The translations under genes and the position numbers were made by a program. The notes under the pieces were generated by a model, which saw nothing but the letters and a program-made list of their open reading frames with translations, was not told the origin of the DNA and made no database searches. A DNA stretch of 64,000 nucleotides from Dyella psychrodurans. GTDB taxonomy: Bacteria; Pseudomonadota; Gammaproteobacteria; Xanthomonadales; Rhodanobacteraceae. This document shows positions 39,157-49,282 of the stretch, piece by piece (positions within the stretch are counted from its first letter, which is position 1; every line of letters begins with the position of its first letter). Location: NCBI RefSeq assembly GCF_003363265.1, contig NZ_QRBF01000003.1, positions 186,001 to 250,000 of the forward strand, in the 5' to 3' direction.

Positions 39157-40542
39157 TCAGGCGGGAATGTGGCGGGCCAGCAGGTCGAGCAAAGCGGCGC
39201 GCGGGAGCTTGCCGGTTTCGTTGCGCGGCAGGGCTTCGACCAGGCGCAAGGGACGCGGCAGGAAAACCGGGTCGATCGAGGCGCGCAGGGCGTCGAGGAT
39301 GATGGATTCGTCCAGCGTGGGCGCCACTGCCAGCGCGGCGATGCGGCGCACGCCGATGGCATCGGCATCGTCGAGCTGGAATATCACGCCATCCTCCACG
39401 CCCGGGATTGCCAGCAGGCGCCGGGTGAGGTCGCCGAGCGAGGCACGCTTGCCGGCGATTTCCAGCAGATCGGCGTGACGGCCGCACAGTTCGAAGCGCC
39501 GGCCTTCATCGTGCAGCGTCACGATATCCGCCAGCGTGGCGGGGGCATCGAGCTGCGGCGCTTCGATTTGCGTGCCGTCGGGTTGCGGATGCAGGTGCAC
39601 GCCGTGATACAGCGACCAGAGGCTATCGGCGGTGACGCGACGCGACGCGAAGGCACAGGTTTCGGTGGAGCCGAACACTTCCAGCAGTGGCGCGTCGAAA
39701 TGTTGTTCGGCCTTCGCCGCGAGTTCCGGTGGCATCGGCGCGGTGGCGGAGAGCATCGCCGCCAAAGACGGCAGGCGCACGCCCGATTCGACCAGCGCGC
39801 GCAGATGCACGGGCGTGGTGACCAGCACGCGTGGCGCCGGCATCGCTTCCAATGCCGTGGCGATATCGGCCGGGAAGAACGGGCGACCGGAATGCACCTG
39901 CACGTCGCCGAGCAACGGCAGCAGCACCGACATTTCGATGCCATAGATGTGCTGCGGGGGCACGGTGGCGACCACCGAGAACCGCTCGCCGACAACGTTG
40001 TGCAGCATGCGCAGGTTCCCGGCCGTGCTCGCTTGCAGACTGCACCAGGACTTGGCGTTAGGACGCGGCGTGCCGGTGGAGCCGGAGGTGTAACCCACGG
40101 CCACGGTCTGCTTCGCGGGAATGGATGGCCATTCGACCGACGCCGGAGCATCGAGCGGCAACGGCGGCAGTGCGTGATAGCGATGCGGTGCGGGGTCCAT
40201 GGGACGGTCACCCACCGCATGACAACCAGGATGGGCAGCCATCACCTCTTCCACGGCATGCGGCGCGCGCGACGGCGGCAGCAGATTGGCCTGCCCGCGC
40301 AAGGCGATGGCGCAGAAGGCGACAAGGAAAGCGTAACGGTCTTCGCACAGGTTCACGGCCGCGGTCGCAGTGGGCAACAGCGCGGCGACGTGCTCGACAT
40401 GCGCGATGAACTGCGCGGCGCTGATCGGCTGCCCGTCATGCACGGCCACCACGCGACGCGGATCGTCCACCTTCAACAAAGGCAGCAGGCGCTCCGCTTC
40501 ATCGCGTTGATAGGTGTCGTAGACGATCGCCACGCCGCGCAC
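39157..40542 (-). CDS. Aryl/acyl-AMP ligase resembling XanA2 (3-hydroxybenzoate:ACP ligase)
   Basis: A protein of 461 residues from a GTG start. The adenylate-forming motif is VGYTSGSTGTPRP (about residue 150), the A5 region is FGSTETCAFASRR, and the catalytic lysine is in PRNETGKLPRAAL near the C-terminus. The N-terminal AAVNLCEDRYAFLVAFCAIA followed by RGQANLLPPSRAP is characteristic of aryl-polyene/xanthomonadin AMP ligases. In Xanthomonas XanA2 loads 3-hydroxybenzoate onto the ACP XanC. Here the gene stands alone, about 38 kb from the XanB2-like and ACP genes. Motif-based call; the substrate is inferred. Confidence 0.75.
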   Translation of the reverse strand: MRGVAIVYDTYQRDEAERLLPLLKVDDPRRVVAVHDGQPISAAQFIAHVEHVAALLPTATAAVNLCEDRYAFLVAFCAIALRGQANLLPPSRAPHAVEEVMAAHPGCHAVGDRPMDPAPHRYHALPPLPLDAPASVEWPSIPAKQTVAVGYTSGSTGTPRPNAKSWCSLQASTAGNLRMLHNVVGERFSVVATVPPQHIYGIEMSVLLPLLGDVQVHSGRPFFPADIATALEAMPAPRVLVTTPVHLRALVESGVRLPSLAAMLSATAPMPPELAAKAEQHFDAPLLEVFGSTETCAFASRRVTADSLWSLYHGVHLHPQPDGTQIEAPQLDAPATLADIVTLHDEGRRFELCGRHADLLEIAGKRASLGDLTRRLLAIPGVEDGVIFQLDDADAIGVRRIAALAVAPTLDESIILDALRASIDPVFLPRPLRLVEALPRNETGKLPRAALLDLLARHIPA

Positions 40543-40690
40543 TCCAGTGTTGTTCTACCGATGCAATAAACCCCACCCCGGCCGAATCGGCCGGTTGCTG
40601 CCCCAAGCAGGATGATCTGCTACGCCCCCATATCCTCATGGTCGCCGCTGAATCGGCACCTACCGTGCCGGCCACCGCGTTCTGCAGGAT

Positions 40691-41263
40691 TCAGGTTCGG
40701 ATGATACCGCCTGTCAGCGCATCCCGGATGGTGGTGGGCGTGGCCGCGCCGCCGAGCGGGGCGTCGAGCACGCCGTCCAGCGCGTCGCCGAAATAACGAG
40801 CCAGGGTCGCCAGATCGCGGGCCGGGGGCTCGCCGTGCGGGTTGGCGCTGGTGGATACCAGGGCGCCTCCGTAGGCGCGGCAGAGCGCTGCCGCAGGGGC
40901 ATGTGCCGTGACGCGCAAGGCGATGCCGGCGTGTGCGCCGGCGACCCAGTCGGGCACCGCATCGCTGCGGGGGAACACCCAGGTGAAGGGTCCCGGCCAG
41001 CTGGCGTGGACCTGAACCATCACTTCCGCGGGCACCTTGGCGGTGTCGATGTAGCGCTCGACCTGCGCGAAGTCCGCTGCGACCAGCAGCACGCCCTGCG
41101 TGGCAGGACGTTGCTTGAGTTCGAAGATGCGCTCGAAGGCCTTGCGGTCGTGCGGATCACAGCCGAGACCGAAGACGGCTTCGGTGGGATAGGCGATGAC
41201 GCCGCCGCGATGCAGCACGTCGGCGGCAGCAGGGAGTTCGGCGGTTGTGTAGTGGTGGGGCAT
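40691..41263 (-). CDS. tsaC: L-threonylcarbamoyladenylate synthase
   Basis: A protein of 190 residues of the YrdC/TsaC type, which makes the threonylcarbamoyl-AMP used for t6A in ANN-decoding tRNAs. Motifs are GGVIAYPTEAVFGLGCDP, the nucleotide-binding FELKQRP, and the STSAN loop. It lies 51 bp downstream of topA in the same orientation, an order common in gammaproteobacteria. Confidence 0.95.
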   Translation of the reverse strand: MPHHYTTAELPAAADVLHRGGVIAYPTEAVFGLGCDPHDRKAFERIFELKQRPATQGVLLVAADFAQVERYIDTAKVPAEVMVQVHASWPGPFTWVFPRSDAVPDWVAGAHAGIALRVTAHAPAAALCRAYGGALVSTSANPHGEPPARDLATLARYFGDALDGVLDAPLGGAATPTTIRDALTGGIIRT

Positions 41264-41273
41264 GCTTTTCTTC

Positions 41274-41291
41274 CTCTCCCCCGCGGGAGAG
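41274..41291. repeat. GC-rich REP-like hairpin
   Basis: Arms ctctccc and gggagag pair around ccgc, flanked by ttcctctccc and gagaggagg. It lies in the short gap between topA and tsaC. Confidence 0.55.
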
Positions 41292-41314
41292 AGGAGGCAG
41301 GTCCTGCGAAATGT

Positions 41315-43786
41315 CTAGACTTCGGCTTTTTTGGCGGCGGTTTTCTTCGTAGCCGTCTTTTTGGTCGCGGTTTTCTTCGCGGCGGTTTTCTTGGTCGCGG
41401 TTTTCTTCGTGGCAGCTTTCCTGGTCGCCGTCTTCTTGGCCGCAGATGCGGCTTTCTTGGCGGCGGCCTTCTTGGCGAAGCGGCCTTTCTTGACCGGTGC
41501 GGCAGCCAGCAACTCCATGCACTGCGCTTCGGTCAGGTCTTTCGGTTCCTGATCCTTCGGAATGCGCGCGTTCTTTTCGCCGTCGGTGATGTACGGACCG
41601 AAGCGACCATTGAGCACCTGCACGCCGTTGCCGAAATCCTTGATGATGCGGTTGGCGATGAGGTCCAGCTTTTCCTGCACGATCTGCAGCGCGCGCGGAA
41701 GTTCGATGGTGTACGGGTCGTCCTCGGCCTTCAGCGACGCATAGGTGCTGCCCTGCTTCACGAAGGGCCCGAAGCGACCGATGCCGACACTGACTTCATC
41801 GCCGTTTTCGGCATGACCCAGCTTGCGCGGCAGCTTGAAGAGCTCGAGTGATTCTTCCAGCGTGATCGTGTGCATGCTCTGGCCGGGACGCAGCGAGGCG
41901 AACTGCAGCTTTTCGTCCGTGTCCTTGTCGCCGATCTGCGCGTACGGTCCATAACGCCCCAGGCGCACGGAGACCGGCTTGCCAGATTTCGGATCGCTGC
42001 CTAGTTCACGAGCACCGGTCGCTTCGCTGCGGTCGACCGATTCGGTCTTCTCTTCCACCTGCTGCTTGAACGGCTGCCAGAAGCGACGCATCAGCGGCAC
42101 CCAGGCCTCTTCGCCGCGGCTCACGGCGTCGAGCTCGTCTTCGAGCTTGGCGGTGAAGTCGTAATCGACGTAGCGCGTGAAATGCTGGGTGAGGAAGTTG
42201 CTGACCGCACGGCCTACGTCCGTCGGTTTGAAGCGGCGGTTATCGAGCAGCACGTATTCGCGGTTCTGCAGCACCTGGATGATGCTGGCGTACGTGGACG
42301 GCCGGCCGATGCCGTATTCCTCCAGCGCCTTCACCAGGCTCGCCTCGGAATAGCGCGGCGGCGGTTCGGTGAAATGCTGGTCGGCGTCGATGTCGTGCAA
42401 CGGCACGTCTTCGCCTTTTTCCAGCTTCGGCAGGCGGCGGCCTTCGTCGTCGTCCTCGGCGCTCTTCTGGTCGCGGCCTTCCTCGTAGACGGCGAGGAAG
42501 CCAGGATCGACCACGGTGGTGCCGGTCGCGCGAAACGCGGCGTCGCCGCCCTTGACGTGCTTGAGATCGAAATCCACCGACACCGTGTTCAAGGTGGCGT
42601 GCATCATCTGGCAGGCGACGGTGCGCTTCCAGATCAGCTCGTAGAGCTTGCGCTGTTCATCGTTGAGGTACGCGGCCACTTCGCGCGGCGTGCGCATCGC
42701 GGAGGTGGGACGGATCGCCTCGTGCGCTTCCTGTGCGTTCTTGGATTTGGTGCGGTAGACCTGCGGATGATCCGGCAGCGACTTGTTGCCGTAGTCGCGT
42801 GCGATCAGCTGGCGCAACTCGCCGACCGCGTCGTCCGACAGCGCCGTGGAGTCGGTACGCATGTAGGTGATCAGACCGACATTGCCTTCGCTGCCAAGGC
42901 CCACGCCTTCATACAGACCCTGCGCGACCTTCATCGTGCGGCTGGTGCCGAAGCCGAGCTTGCGCGCGGCTTCCTGCTGCAACGTGGACGTGGTGAACGG
43001 CGGCGCGGGGCGACGCTTGCGCTCCTTGCTGCCGACTTCGCTGACCGTGAGGCGGCCGTGCGCGGCTTCTTTCAGCGCAGCGCGCGCCGCCATCGCGTCG
43101 GCCTCGTTGGTGAGGTCGAACTGTTCGAACTTTTTGCCGTGCAGCTTGGTGAGACGCGCGCTGAAGTCGCCGGCGGCGTGCTTCAACTGAGCTTCCACGG
43201 TCCAGTATTCGCGCGCGACGAAGGCTTCGATTTCCTCTTCGCGCTCCACGATCATGCGCAGCGCCGGGCTCTGCACGCGACCGGCCGAAAGACCGCGCTG
43301 CACTTTGCGCCACAGCACGGGCGAGAGATTGAAGCCCACCAGGTAGTCGAGCGCACGACGTGCCTGCTGCGCATCGACCAGGTCGTGCGACAACGCGCGC
43401 GGCGCGGCGACGGCAGCCTTGATCGCCTTGGGCGTGATCTCGGAGAACACCACGCGGTGCAGCTGCTTGCCCTTGTCCAGGCCGCGCTCCTTGAGGATCT
43501 CGCTGATGTGCCAGCTGATCGCCTCGCCTTCGCGGTCCAAGTCGGTCGCCAGATAAATGTCGTCGGCGAGTTTGGCGGCCTTCGCGATCGCATCGACGTG
43601 TTTCTCGTTGCGCTCGATCACCTCGTACTTCATGGCGAAGTTGTGCTCGGGGTCGACCGCGCCTTCCTTCGGCCTCAGGTCGCGGACATGGCCGTAGGAG
43701 GCCAGGACCTGAAAGTCCTTGCCGAGGTATTTGTTGATCGTCTTGGCTTTGGCCGGCGACTCAACGATGAGCAGGTTCTTTGCCAT
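41315..43786 (-). CDS. topA: DNA topoisomerase I with a lysine-rich tail
   Basis: A protein of 823 residues. The toprim domain starts MAKNLLIVESPAKAKTINKY. The active tyrosine lies in LITYMRTDSTALS, after the HISEIL and LSAGRVQSPALRMIVEREEE segments. The C-terminal half has the repeats GRYGPYAQIG, GRFGPFVKQG and GRFGPYITDG in place of the zinc fingers of the E. coli enzyme. The last 61 residues (about 763-823) are almost only Lys, Ala and Thr, with six tandem A-(T/A)-K-K-(T/A) pentapeptides. Such basic tails increase DNA affinity. A TATATA on the minus strand just upstream may be its -10 box. Confidence 0.96.
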   Translation of the reverse strand: MAKNLLIVESPAKAKTINKYLGKDFQVLASYGHVRDLRPKEGAVDPEHNFAMKYEVIERNEKHVDAIAKAAKLADDIYLATDLDREGEAISWHISEILKERGLDKGKQLHRVVFSEITPKAIKAAVAAPRALSHDLVDAQQARRALDYLVGFNLSPVLWRKVQRGLSAGRVQSPALRMIVEREEEIEAFVAREYWTVEAQLKHAAGDFSARLTKLHGKKFEQFDLTNEADAMAARAALKEAAHGRLTVSEVGSKERKRRPAPPFTTSTLQQEAARKLGFGTSRTMKVAQGLYEGVGLGSEGNVGLITYMRTDSTALSDDAVGELRQLIARDYGNKSLPDHPQVYRTKSKNAQEAHEAIRPTSAMRTPREVAAYLNDEQRKLYELIWKRTVACQMMHATLNTVSVDFDLKHVKGGDAAFRATGTTVVDPGFLAVYEEGRDQKSAEDDDEGRRLPKLEKGEDVPLHDIDADQHFTEPPPRYSEASLVKALEEYGIGRPSTYASIIQVLQNREYVLLDNRRFKPTDVGRAVSNFLTQHFTRYVDYDFTAKLEDELDAVSRGEEAWVPLMRRFWQPFKQQVEEKTESVDRSEATGARELGSDPKSGKPVSVRLGRYGPYAQIGDKDTDEKLQFASLRPGQSMHTITLEESLELFKLPRKLGHAENGDEVSVGIGRFGPFVKQGSTYASLKAEDDPYTIELPRALQIVQEKLDLIANRIIKDFGNGVQVLNGRFGPYITDGEKNARIPKDQEPKDLTEAQCMELLAAAPVKKGRFAKKAAAKKAASAAKKTATRKAATKKTATKKTAAKKTATKKTATKKTAAKKAEV

Positions 43787-43921
43787 GTGGCTTGGTTATC
43801 CAGGTTCCATCCGCGGTCGTACGGTAGCCGCGCTATATATAGTTGGAAGCACGCCCACTCGACGACTGTCAAGCGCGCTGGTGTGAAATCGCGGCCTGGC
43901 GCCCCTTTTGAGGAACCCGGC

Positions 43922-45067
43922 TCAGGCGTCCGGCAGTCGTTGGTAGCGACCGCCCGGCAAACCCTCGACGCATCCCTCCAGCTCCAGCATGAGTAGCATG
44001 GATGACAGGACGGCGGCGACCTGCCCGGTTCGCGTTACCAGCTCGTCCAGCGCCACGGGATCGTGTCCAAGCACGTCCAGCAGGCGCTGGTAGTCCGGAT
44101 CGGCGCGCCAGCCACCTGACGCCGCGCGAGTGCCTTTCCCGGGCGCCACCGTCGGCTGTTCGAGGCGCTGGGCCAGCTCGGCACCCAGCGCCCGCGCGGC
44201 GGGAACAAGGGATTCGACGATTTCCGAAGCGCTTTCGACCAGCCGCGCACCATCCCTGATCAGGCGGTGGCAGCCACGAGCGAGCGGATTATGGATGGAA
44301 CCGGGCACGGCGAATACCTCCCGCGCATGCTCGGCCGCCAACCGGGCCGTTATAAGGGAGCCCGACTGCAACCCCGCCTCGATCACCAGGGTACCCAGCG
44401 ACAATCCCGCGATGATGCGGTTGCGACGTGGAAAGTGGTCCGCACGCGCCGCGGTGCCGGGAGGAAATTCGCTGACCAGCAGGCCATGGGCCTCCACCCG
44501 CGAGGACAACTCGCGGTTTTTCCGCGGGTAGACCAGATCGGGGCCGGTACCGATCACGGCGATCGTCGGTCGATCGGCATCGAGGGTCGCCTCGTGCGCG
44601 GCGGCGTCGATGCCGTCAGCCAGGCCACTGGTTACCACGAACCCAGCCAGAGCCAGGCTGCGGGCAAACGTGCGTGCGTTGGTTTTTCCGGCCGTGCTCG
44701 CGCTGCGTGCACCAACGATCGCCACCTGCGGATGAAGCAGGAGGCTGGCGTCGCCACTCAGGAACAACGCTGCGGGCGGCTGGGAAATCGTCTCCAGCTG
44801 CGGCGGAAAATCCGCTTCGGTGTAGCGCAACAGTCGATGGCCGGGCGCGGCCAGCCATGCCAGGTCGGCGGCGATTCTTTCTTTATCGGGCTCATCCAGC
44901 CATGCCTGCGCGCTGGCATCGAGCGCGGATGCGTGGCGCCGCATCTGGCTGAGCACCTCTCCGATACAGCCCTGCGCCGCCGCCAACCGTTCGCGCAACC
45001 CCGCCGAACCCAGCCCTGGCGTGCGCAGGGCGACCAACCAATCGCGTAACTCGGCTTCCTCGCTCAT
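43922..45067 (-). CDS. dprA: DNA-processing protein A
   Basis: DprA loads RecA onto incoming single-stranded DNA during natural transformation. The protein has 381 residues. An N-terminal SAM-like region is followed by the Rossmann fold with VAIVGARSAS and TSGLADGIDAAAHEATLDAD, then FPRRNRIIAGLSLGTLVIEA. The C-terminal winged-helix domain (about 315-381) is present. In related genomes a DUF494 (Smg) gene often separates dprA from topA; here the gap is only 135 bp and lacks it. Confidence 0.95.
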   Translation of the reverse strand: MSEEAELRDWLVALRTPGLGSAGLRERLAAAQGCIGEVLSQMRRHASALDASAQAWLDEPDKERIAADLAWLAAPGHRLLRYTEADFPPQLETISQPPAALFLSGDASLLLHPQVAIVGARSASTAGKTNARTFARSLALAGFVVTSGLADGIDAAAHEATLDADRPTIAVIGTGPDLVYPRKNRELSSRVEAHGLLVSEFPPGTAARADHFPRRNRIIAGLSLGTLVIEAGLQSGSLITARLAAEHAREVFAVPGSIHNPLARGCHRLIRDGARLVESASEIVESLVPAARALGAELAQRLEQPTVAPGKGTRAASGGWRADPDYQRLLDVLGHDPVALDELVTRTGQVAAVLSSMLLMLELEGCVEGLPGGRYQRLPDA

Positions 45068-45096
45068 GGCGCGAGTCTACGCGAGGGCCGGAAACA

Positions 45097-45125
45097 ACAA
45101 CGGCGCGGGATGACCGCGCCGTTGT
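45097..45125 (-). terminator. Terminator-like hairpin after the LysM gene
   Basis: Arms acaacggcgcgg and ccgcgccgttgt make a perfect 12-bp stem with a five-base loop. The minus strand continues TGTTTCC, a weak T-tract. It ends the LysM transcript just before dprA. Confidence 0.65.
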
Positions 45126-45146
45126 GTGGGTCGATGACGCCAGGAT

Positions 45147-46295
45147 CTACTCCGGCATCTTCGCGAGGGCACCCATTTTGACGGGCTTGAGACCATCCAT
45201 TACCACGCCGTAGCTGACACGGTCGAAGGTGCGGAAGATCATCACGTGCCCGACGTATTCGTCCGGCAAGGTCACGAACTTGTGGTTGTAGCGGCTCCAG
45301 CTGGAATGCGCCACGTCGTCCGGCACCTGCTCGCCGGGCTGCCACAGCGAGAACGTGGTGCCGTTGTCGACGCCATCTTTCGAGCCGATCGACAACACCA
45401 CGACATCGTTCGGACCGACCTGATTCAGGCGTTCCTGGGCGTAGGCGATCACGCGGCCGTTCGCCGGCAAGGTCTTGGGCGGATGCGGGTAGTAGTACGG
45501 ATCGTACGGCGAATCGTTGACTGGCATCAGCCGATCGCCGGCGCGGATTTCCATGATCGAACTGAGCAGCAACAGGGTGGACGGATCGCCGCCACGCAGC
45601 ACTTCCGCCGTGCCGATCACAGTGACTTCCATCGCGAGCGTCTTGCCACGGAAAGCATGGTTTGGCCGGGAGTTGCCGATGTCGGTCTTCCACTCTTCAT
45701 TCCACGGCGACTTCCCGGTGGCGACGTCGCTCTCCGCGATATTGGCGGCCATCTCGTCGCTTTCCTGCGCTTCGTCGCCGCCGTAGGTACGGAAAACGTG
45801 GGTCGGGCGCACGATGGCCCAGCGCTGGCCGGGCTGCGCGTCAAGGTTGCGGACGTAGATGTTGCGGCCCGAGGTGCCGGTGAGATCACCTTCCTCGAAG
45901 CCCATCACGTAGGGCGCGTTCTTGACCTCGTCCGGATCCACGACGCGGGAATCCTTGAGGTACGCCTTCAGCTGATCGACGGGAATCGCCGGAATGGCCT
46001 CACCTTCGTGGTGAATCGCCGGCTCCAGACGCAGCGACGGTCCGCCGTTGATGAAGGACAGATCGAGCACGTCACCCGGATAGATGAGGTGCGGATTACG
46101 AACTTGCGGATTGGCCTGCCAGATCTCTGGCCAGAGCCAGGGCTTGGACAGGAAACGAGCCGAAATGCCCCAGAGCGTATCGCCGCGATGCACGGTATAG
46201 CTGTCGGGATGGTCGGCGCGAAGTTGCGTACCGGCCGCATAAACGGCCACTGTGACCAGCATGCCAGCCAGCAGCCCGATGGACTTTCTGATCAT
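45147..46295 (-). CDS. Secreted LysM-domain protein upstream of dprA
   Basis: A protein of 382 residues from ATG 46295. Earlier in-frame starts up to 46418 add residues with no signal-peptide character, and a GGAGGGGGG ribosome site favours 46295. A signal peptide (IRKSIGLLAGMLVTVAVYAA) is followed by one LysM domain, YTVHRGDTLWGISARFLSKP (about 30-77), which binds peptidoglycan. The rest, about 300 residues, is a conserved domain of unknown function with SIMEIRAGDRLMPVNDSPYD and SIGSKDGVDNGTTFSLWQPG. The pair LysM-dprA, divergent from def-fmt, is conserved widely in proteobacteria. Confidence 0.88.
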   Translation of the reverse strand: MIRKSIGLLAGMLVTVAVYAAGTQLRADHPDSYTVHRGDTLWGISARFLSKPWLWPEIWQANPQVRNPHLIYPGDVLDLSFINGGPSLRLEPAIHHEGEAIPAIPVDQLKAYLKDSRVVDPDEVKNAPYVMGFEEGDLTGTSGRNIYVRNLDAQPGQRWAIVRPTHVFRTYGGDEAQESDEMAANIAESDVATGKSPWNEEWKTDIGNSRPNHAFRGKTLAMEVTVIGTAEVLRGGDPSTLLLLSSIMEIRAGDRLMPVNDSPYDPYYYPHPPKTLPANGRVIAYAQERLNQVGPNDVVVLSIGSKDGVDNGTTFSLWQPGEQVPDDVAHSSWSRYNHKFVTLPDEYVGHVMIFRTFDRVSYGVVMDGLKPVKMGALAKMPE

Positions 46296-46484
46296 AAACG
46301 GGAATCCCCCCTCCCCCGACGCTCGGGCGAGTGTAACCGAACCATTAACCCAAGCAACACGTTCCAGTTCGCAAATTCTTCTGCCTACAACAGCTTGAAC
46401 CACGTACAATAAGCACATTCTAGACTGCGCTAGGGCTGGTTTTTCACCAATTCGCCCGCACTTTCAGCGCCCGAGGTAAGCGCC

Positions 46485-46994
46485 ATGTCCGTTCTGACCA
46501 TTCTCGAATTCCCCGACCCCCGTCTGCGTACTAAGGCCGCGCCGGTCACCGTCTTCGATGCCGCATTGAAGCAGTTCGTCGATGACATGTTCGAGACGAT
46601 GTACGCCGCCAACGGCGTGGGTCTGGCCGCGACCCAGGTCAACGTGCACAAGCGCGTGCTGGTGGCCGACATGAGCGATGAGCGCAACCAGCCGCTTGCC
46701 CTGATCAATGCCGAGATCCTGGAAAAGGATGGCACGCAGGTCTACCAGGAAGGCTGCCTGTCCTTCCCGGGCATCTATGCCGACGTGACCCGCGCGCTCA
46801 AGGTGAAAGTGCGCGCGCAGGATGTCGAAGGCAAAACCTTCGAGCTGGAAGTGGAAGGCCCGCTCGCCGTGTGCATCCAGCATGAGATGGATCATCTGGC
46901 CGGCAAGGTGTTCGTCGACTATCTGTCGCCGCTCAAACGCTCGATCCTGCTCAAGCGCATGGAGAAGCAGCGCAAGCAGGCGGCCAGCGCTTGA
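46485..46994 (+). CDS. def: Peptide deformylase
   Basis: Removes the formyl group from nascent proteins. A protein of 169 residues with the three metal motifs [18 protein letters not shown] (Cys ligand) and HEMDHL (two His ligands and catalytic Glu). The stop codon overlaps the TTG start of fmt (TTGA). Confidence 0.97.
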   Translation: MSVLTILEFPDPRLRTKAAPVTVFDAALKQFVDDMFETMYAANGVGLAATQVNVHKRVLVADMSDERNQPLALINAEILEKDGTQVYQEGCLSFPGIYADVTRALKVKVRAQDVEGKTFELEVEGPLAVCIQHEMDHLAGKVFVDYLSPLKRSILLKRMEKQRKQAASA

Positions 46995-47923
46995 GTCTGC
47001 GCGTTGTCTTTGCCGGTACGCCGGAGTTTTCCGTCCCTTGTCTCGAAGCGTGCCGCGCCAGCGGCGCCGAAGTCGTGGCCGTCTACACACAACCGGATCG
47101 TCCCGCCGGTCGCGGACGCAAGCTCACGCCAAGCCCCGTGAAGCAGGCCGCGCTTGGCGCAGGCATTCCGGTCGAACAACCCGAAACGCTTAAAACCATC
47201 GAAGCGCGCGAAACGCTTGCGGCTTATCGTCCTGACTTGATGGTGGTGGTGGCGTACGGCCTGATCCTGTCGCGCAAGGTGCTCGCGATACCGCGACTCG
47301 GCTGCTGGAACGTGCACGCAAGCCTGCTGCCGCGCTGGCGCGGCGCCGCGCCGATCCAGCGTGCGATTCTTGCCGGCGATACGGAAAGCGGCGTCGACCT
47401 GATGCAAATGGAGGCCGGCCTCGACACTGGCCCCGTGCTGTTGGAGCGCCGCACACCCATTACGCGCGAAGACACCGGTGGCTCGCTGCACGACCGACTC
47501 TCGCAACTCGGTGCCGAAGCGCTGACCGAAGGCCTGCGTCGAGCGATGGCGGGCGAATCGCTGCGCGCGAAACCGCAACCCGAGGACGGCGTGATCTACG
47601 CGCACAAACTCGAAAAAGCCGAGGCACGGCTCGATTTCTCATGCGCAGCCATCGCACTGGAGCGCCAGGTGCGCGCCTTCGATCCATGGCCGGTCGCCGA
47701 AGGCGACCTCGCCGGGGAAAACGTGCGCATCTGGGCCGCACACGCGCTCGATGAAAACCACCGTGGAACACCTGGCCACGTCATCGCCGCGCAACGCGAC
47801 GGCATCGACATCGCCTGTGGCGAAGGCGTGTTGCGCGTGACCTCGCTGCAACGCGCCGGCGGCAAGCGCATCTCCGCAGCCGACTATCTCAACGCGCGAC
47901 CCGAATTGCGCGGCGCGCGATGA
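46991..47923 (+). CDS. fmt: Methionyl-tRNA formyltransferase
   Basis: A protein of 310 residues that formylates initiator Met-tRNA. The start is TTG at 46991, overlapping the def stop; the conserved [17 protein letters not shown] begins three residues in, leaving no room for a later start. Motifs are [12 protein letters not shown], the catalytic [20 protein letters not shown] and the C-terminal tRNA-binding domain. A TTG start coupled to def may limit its synthesis. Its stop overlaps the rsmB ATG (ATGA). Confidence 0.96.
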   Translation: MSLRVVFAGTPEFSVPCLEACRASGAEVVAVYTQPDRPAGRGRKLTPSPVKQAALGAGIPVEQPETLKTIEARETLAAYRPDLMVVVAYGLILSRKVLAIPRLGCWNVHASLLPRWRGAAPIQRAILAGDTESGVDLMQMEAGLDTGPVLLERRTPITREDTGGSLHDRLSQLGAEALTEGLRRAMAGESLRAKPQPEDGVIYAHKLEKAEARLDFSCAAIALERQVRAFDPWPVAEGDLAGENVRIWAAHALDENHRGTPGHVIAAQRDGIDIACGEGVLRVTSLQRAGGKRISAADYLNARPELRGAR

Positions 47924-49215
47924 ACGACACCCGCGCTCTCGCCGCGCAGGCACTGGCGGACGTCGCCTTGCGCGGCATGTCGCTGCGCGAGGCCATGGAG
48001 CAACGCGCGCCGAAGCTGAGCGATCCGCGCGATCGCGCCTTGTTGATGGCCTTGCTGAGCGATGGCGCACGCTGGTGGCTGCGCTTCGACGCCGCACTAG
48101 ACCACCTCCTCGACAAGCCGCTGCGTCGCAAAGAGCCCGAGGTTCACGCACTGCTGGTGCTGGGCCTGGTGCAACTGGAAATACTCGAGCTGCAGGATTA
48201 CGCGGCGGTCGCCGCCACGGTGGAAGCCACACGCGCACTTCATCGTCCGCGACTGTCGGGCCTGGTCAATGCCATCTTGCGTCGCTGGCAGCGCGAACGC
48301 GAAAACCTGCTCGCCCAACTCGACGCCAACGCGGAAACGCGCCATGCAATGCCGCGCTGGCTGGCCGATGTCATCCGCGCCGATTGGCCGCAGCAAGTCG
48401 ACGCCGTACTCGCTGACAGCAACCGCGAACCGCCGCTGATGTTGCGCGCCAATCGCCGCCGCGCAACGCGCGACACCGTGGTCGATGCATTGCGCAACGC
48501 AGGTTACGGCGCCGATGCGCATCCATGGCTGTCGGATGCCATCGTGCTGCCGCACAGCAGCGATGTGACGCGCATGCCGGGATTTACGCAAGGATGGTTC
48601 GCCGTGCAGGACGGTGCCGCGCAAGTTGCCGCCGACCTGGCCGACGTGCGCGACGGGCAGCGTGTACTCGACGCCTGCGCCGCCCCGGGCGGCAAGGCCT
48701 GCCATCTGCTGGAGCGCGCGGACATCGCGCTGACCGCCCTGGAATTCGACGCCGACCGCACCGCACGCATCCGCCAGAACCTGGACCGCCTCGGCCTGCA
48801 CGCCGAGGTATGCGTGGGCGACGCGGGCGATCCGTCCACATGGTGGGACGGCAAACCGTTCGATCGCATCCTGATCGACGCACCCTGCTCAGCCACCGGC
48901 GTGCTGCGCCGGCGGCCGGACGTGCGCCTGCACCGCCGCGCCAGCGATATCGACGCACTGGTGTCGCAACAACAGCGCATTCTCGCCGCACTATGGCCGC
49001 TGCTTGCGCCCGGCGGACGCCTCGTCTACGTGACATGCTCGTTGCTGCGCGCGGAGAACGAGGCGGTGGTCGCCCGTTTCCTGGCCGACCGCAACGACGC
49101 GAACGCGGTGCCCGTGACATTGCCCGTGGGGCAAGCCGCCGCCACGGGCTGGCAGATTCTTCCTGGCGATGGCGATCTCGACGGCATGTACTATGCCGTG
49201 CTCGAACGCCGGTGA
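47920..49215 (+). CDS. rsmB: 16S rRNA (cytosine-967-C5)-methyltransferase
   Basis: A protein of 431 residues, also known as Sun/RrmB. An N-terminal NusB-like RNA-binding domain (about 1-140) is followed by a SAM methyltransferase with [16 protein letters not shown]. The two cysteines of m5C enzymes are in [15 protein letters not shown] (catalytic) and [10 protein letters not shown]. It overlaps fmt by four bases, completing def-fmt-rsmB. Confidence 0.96.
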   Translation: MNDTRALAAQALADVALRGMSLREAMEQRAPKLSDPRDRALLMALLSDGARWWLRFDAALDHLLDKPLRRKEPEVHALLVLGLVQLEILELQDYAAVAATVEATRALHRPRLSGLVNAILRRWQRERENLLAQLDANAETRHAMPRWLADVIRADWPQQVDAVLADSNREPPLMLRANRRRATRDTVVDALRNAGYGADAHPWLSDAIVLPHSSDVTRMPGFTQGWFAVQDGAAQVAADLADVRDGQRVLDACAAPGGKACHLLERADIALTALEFDADRTARIRQNLDRLGLHAEVCVGDAGDPSTWWDGKPFDRILIDAPCSATGVLRRRPDVRLHRRASDIDALVSQQQRILAALWPLLAPGGRLVYVTCSLLRAENEAVVARFLADRNDANAVPVTLPVGQAAATGWQILPGDGDLDGMYYAVLERR

Positions 49216-49247
49216 CGTCTGCGCAAATGCGGACCACCCCCTCCAAC

Positions 49248-49271
49248 CTCCTCCGTAAGCAGGTGGAGGAG
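49248..49271. repeat. GC-rich hairpin, degenerate REP-like member
   Basis: Arms ctcctcc (49248-49254) and ggaggag (49265-49271) flank a ten-base loop between rsmB and the first GT39-type gene. The right arm also provides the Shine-Dalgarno-like GGAGGAG before ATG 49283, although the spacing (11 bases) is long. Confidence 0.4.
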
Positions 49272-49282
49272 AACGTAGTCGG

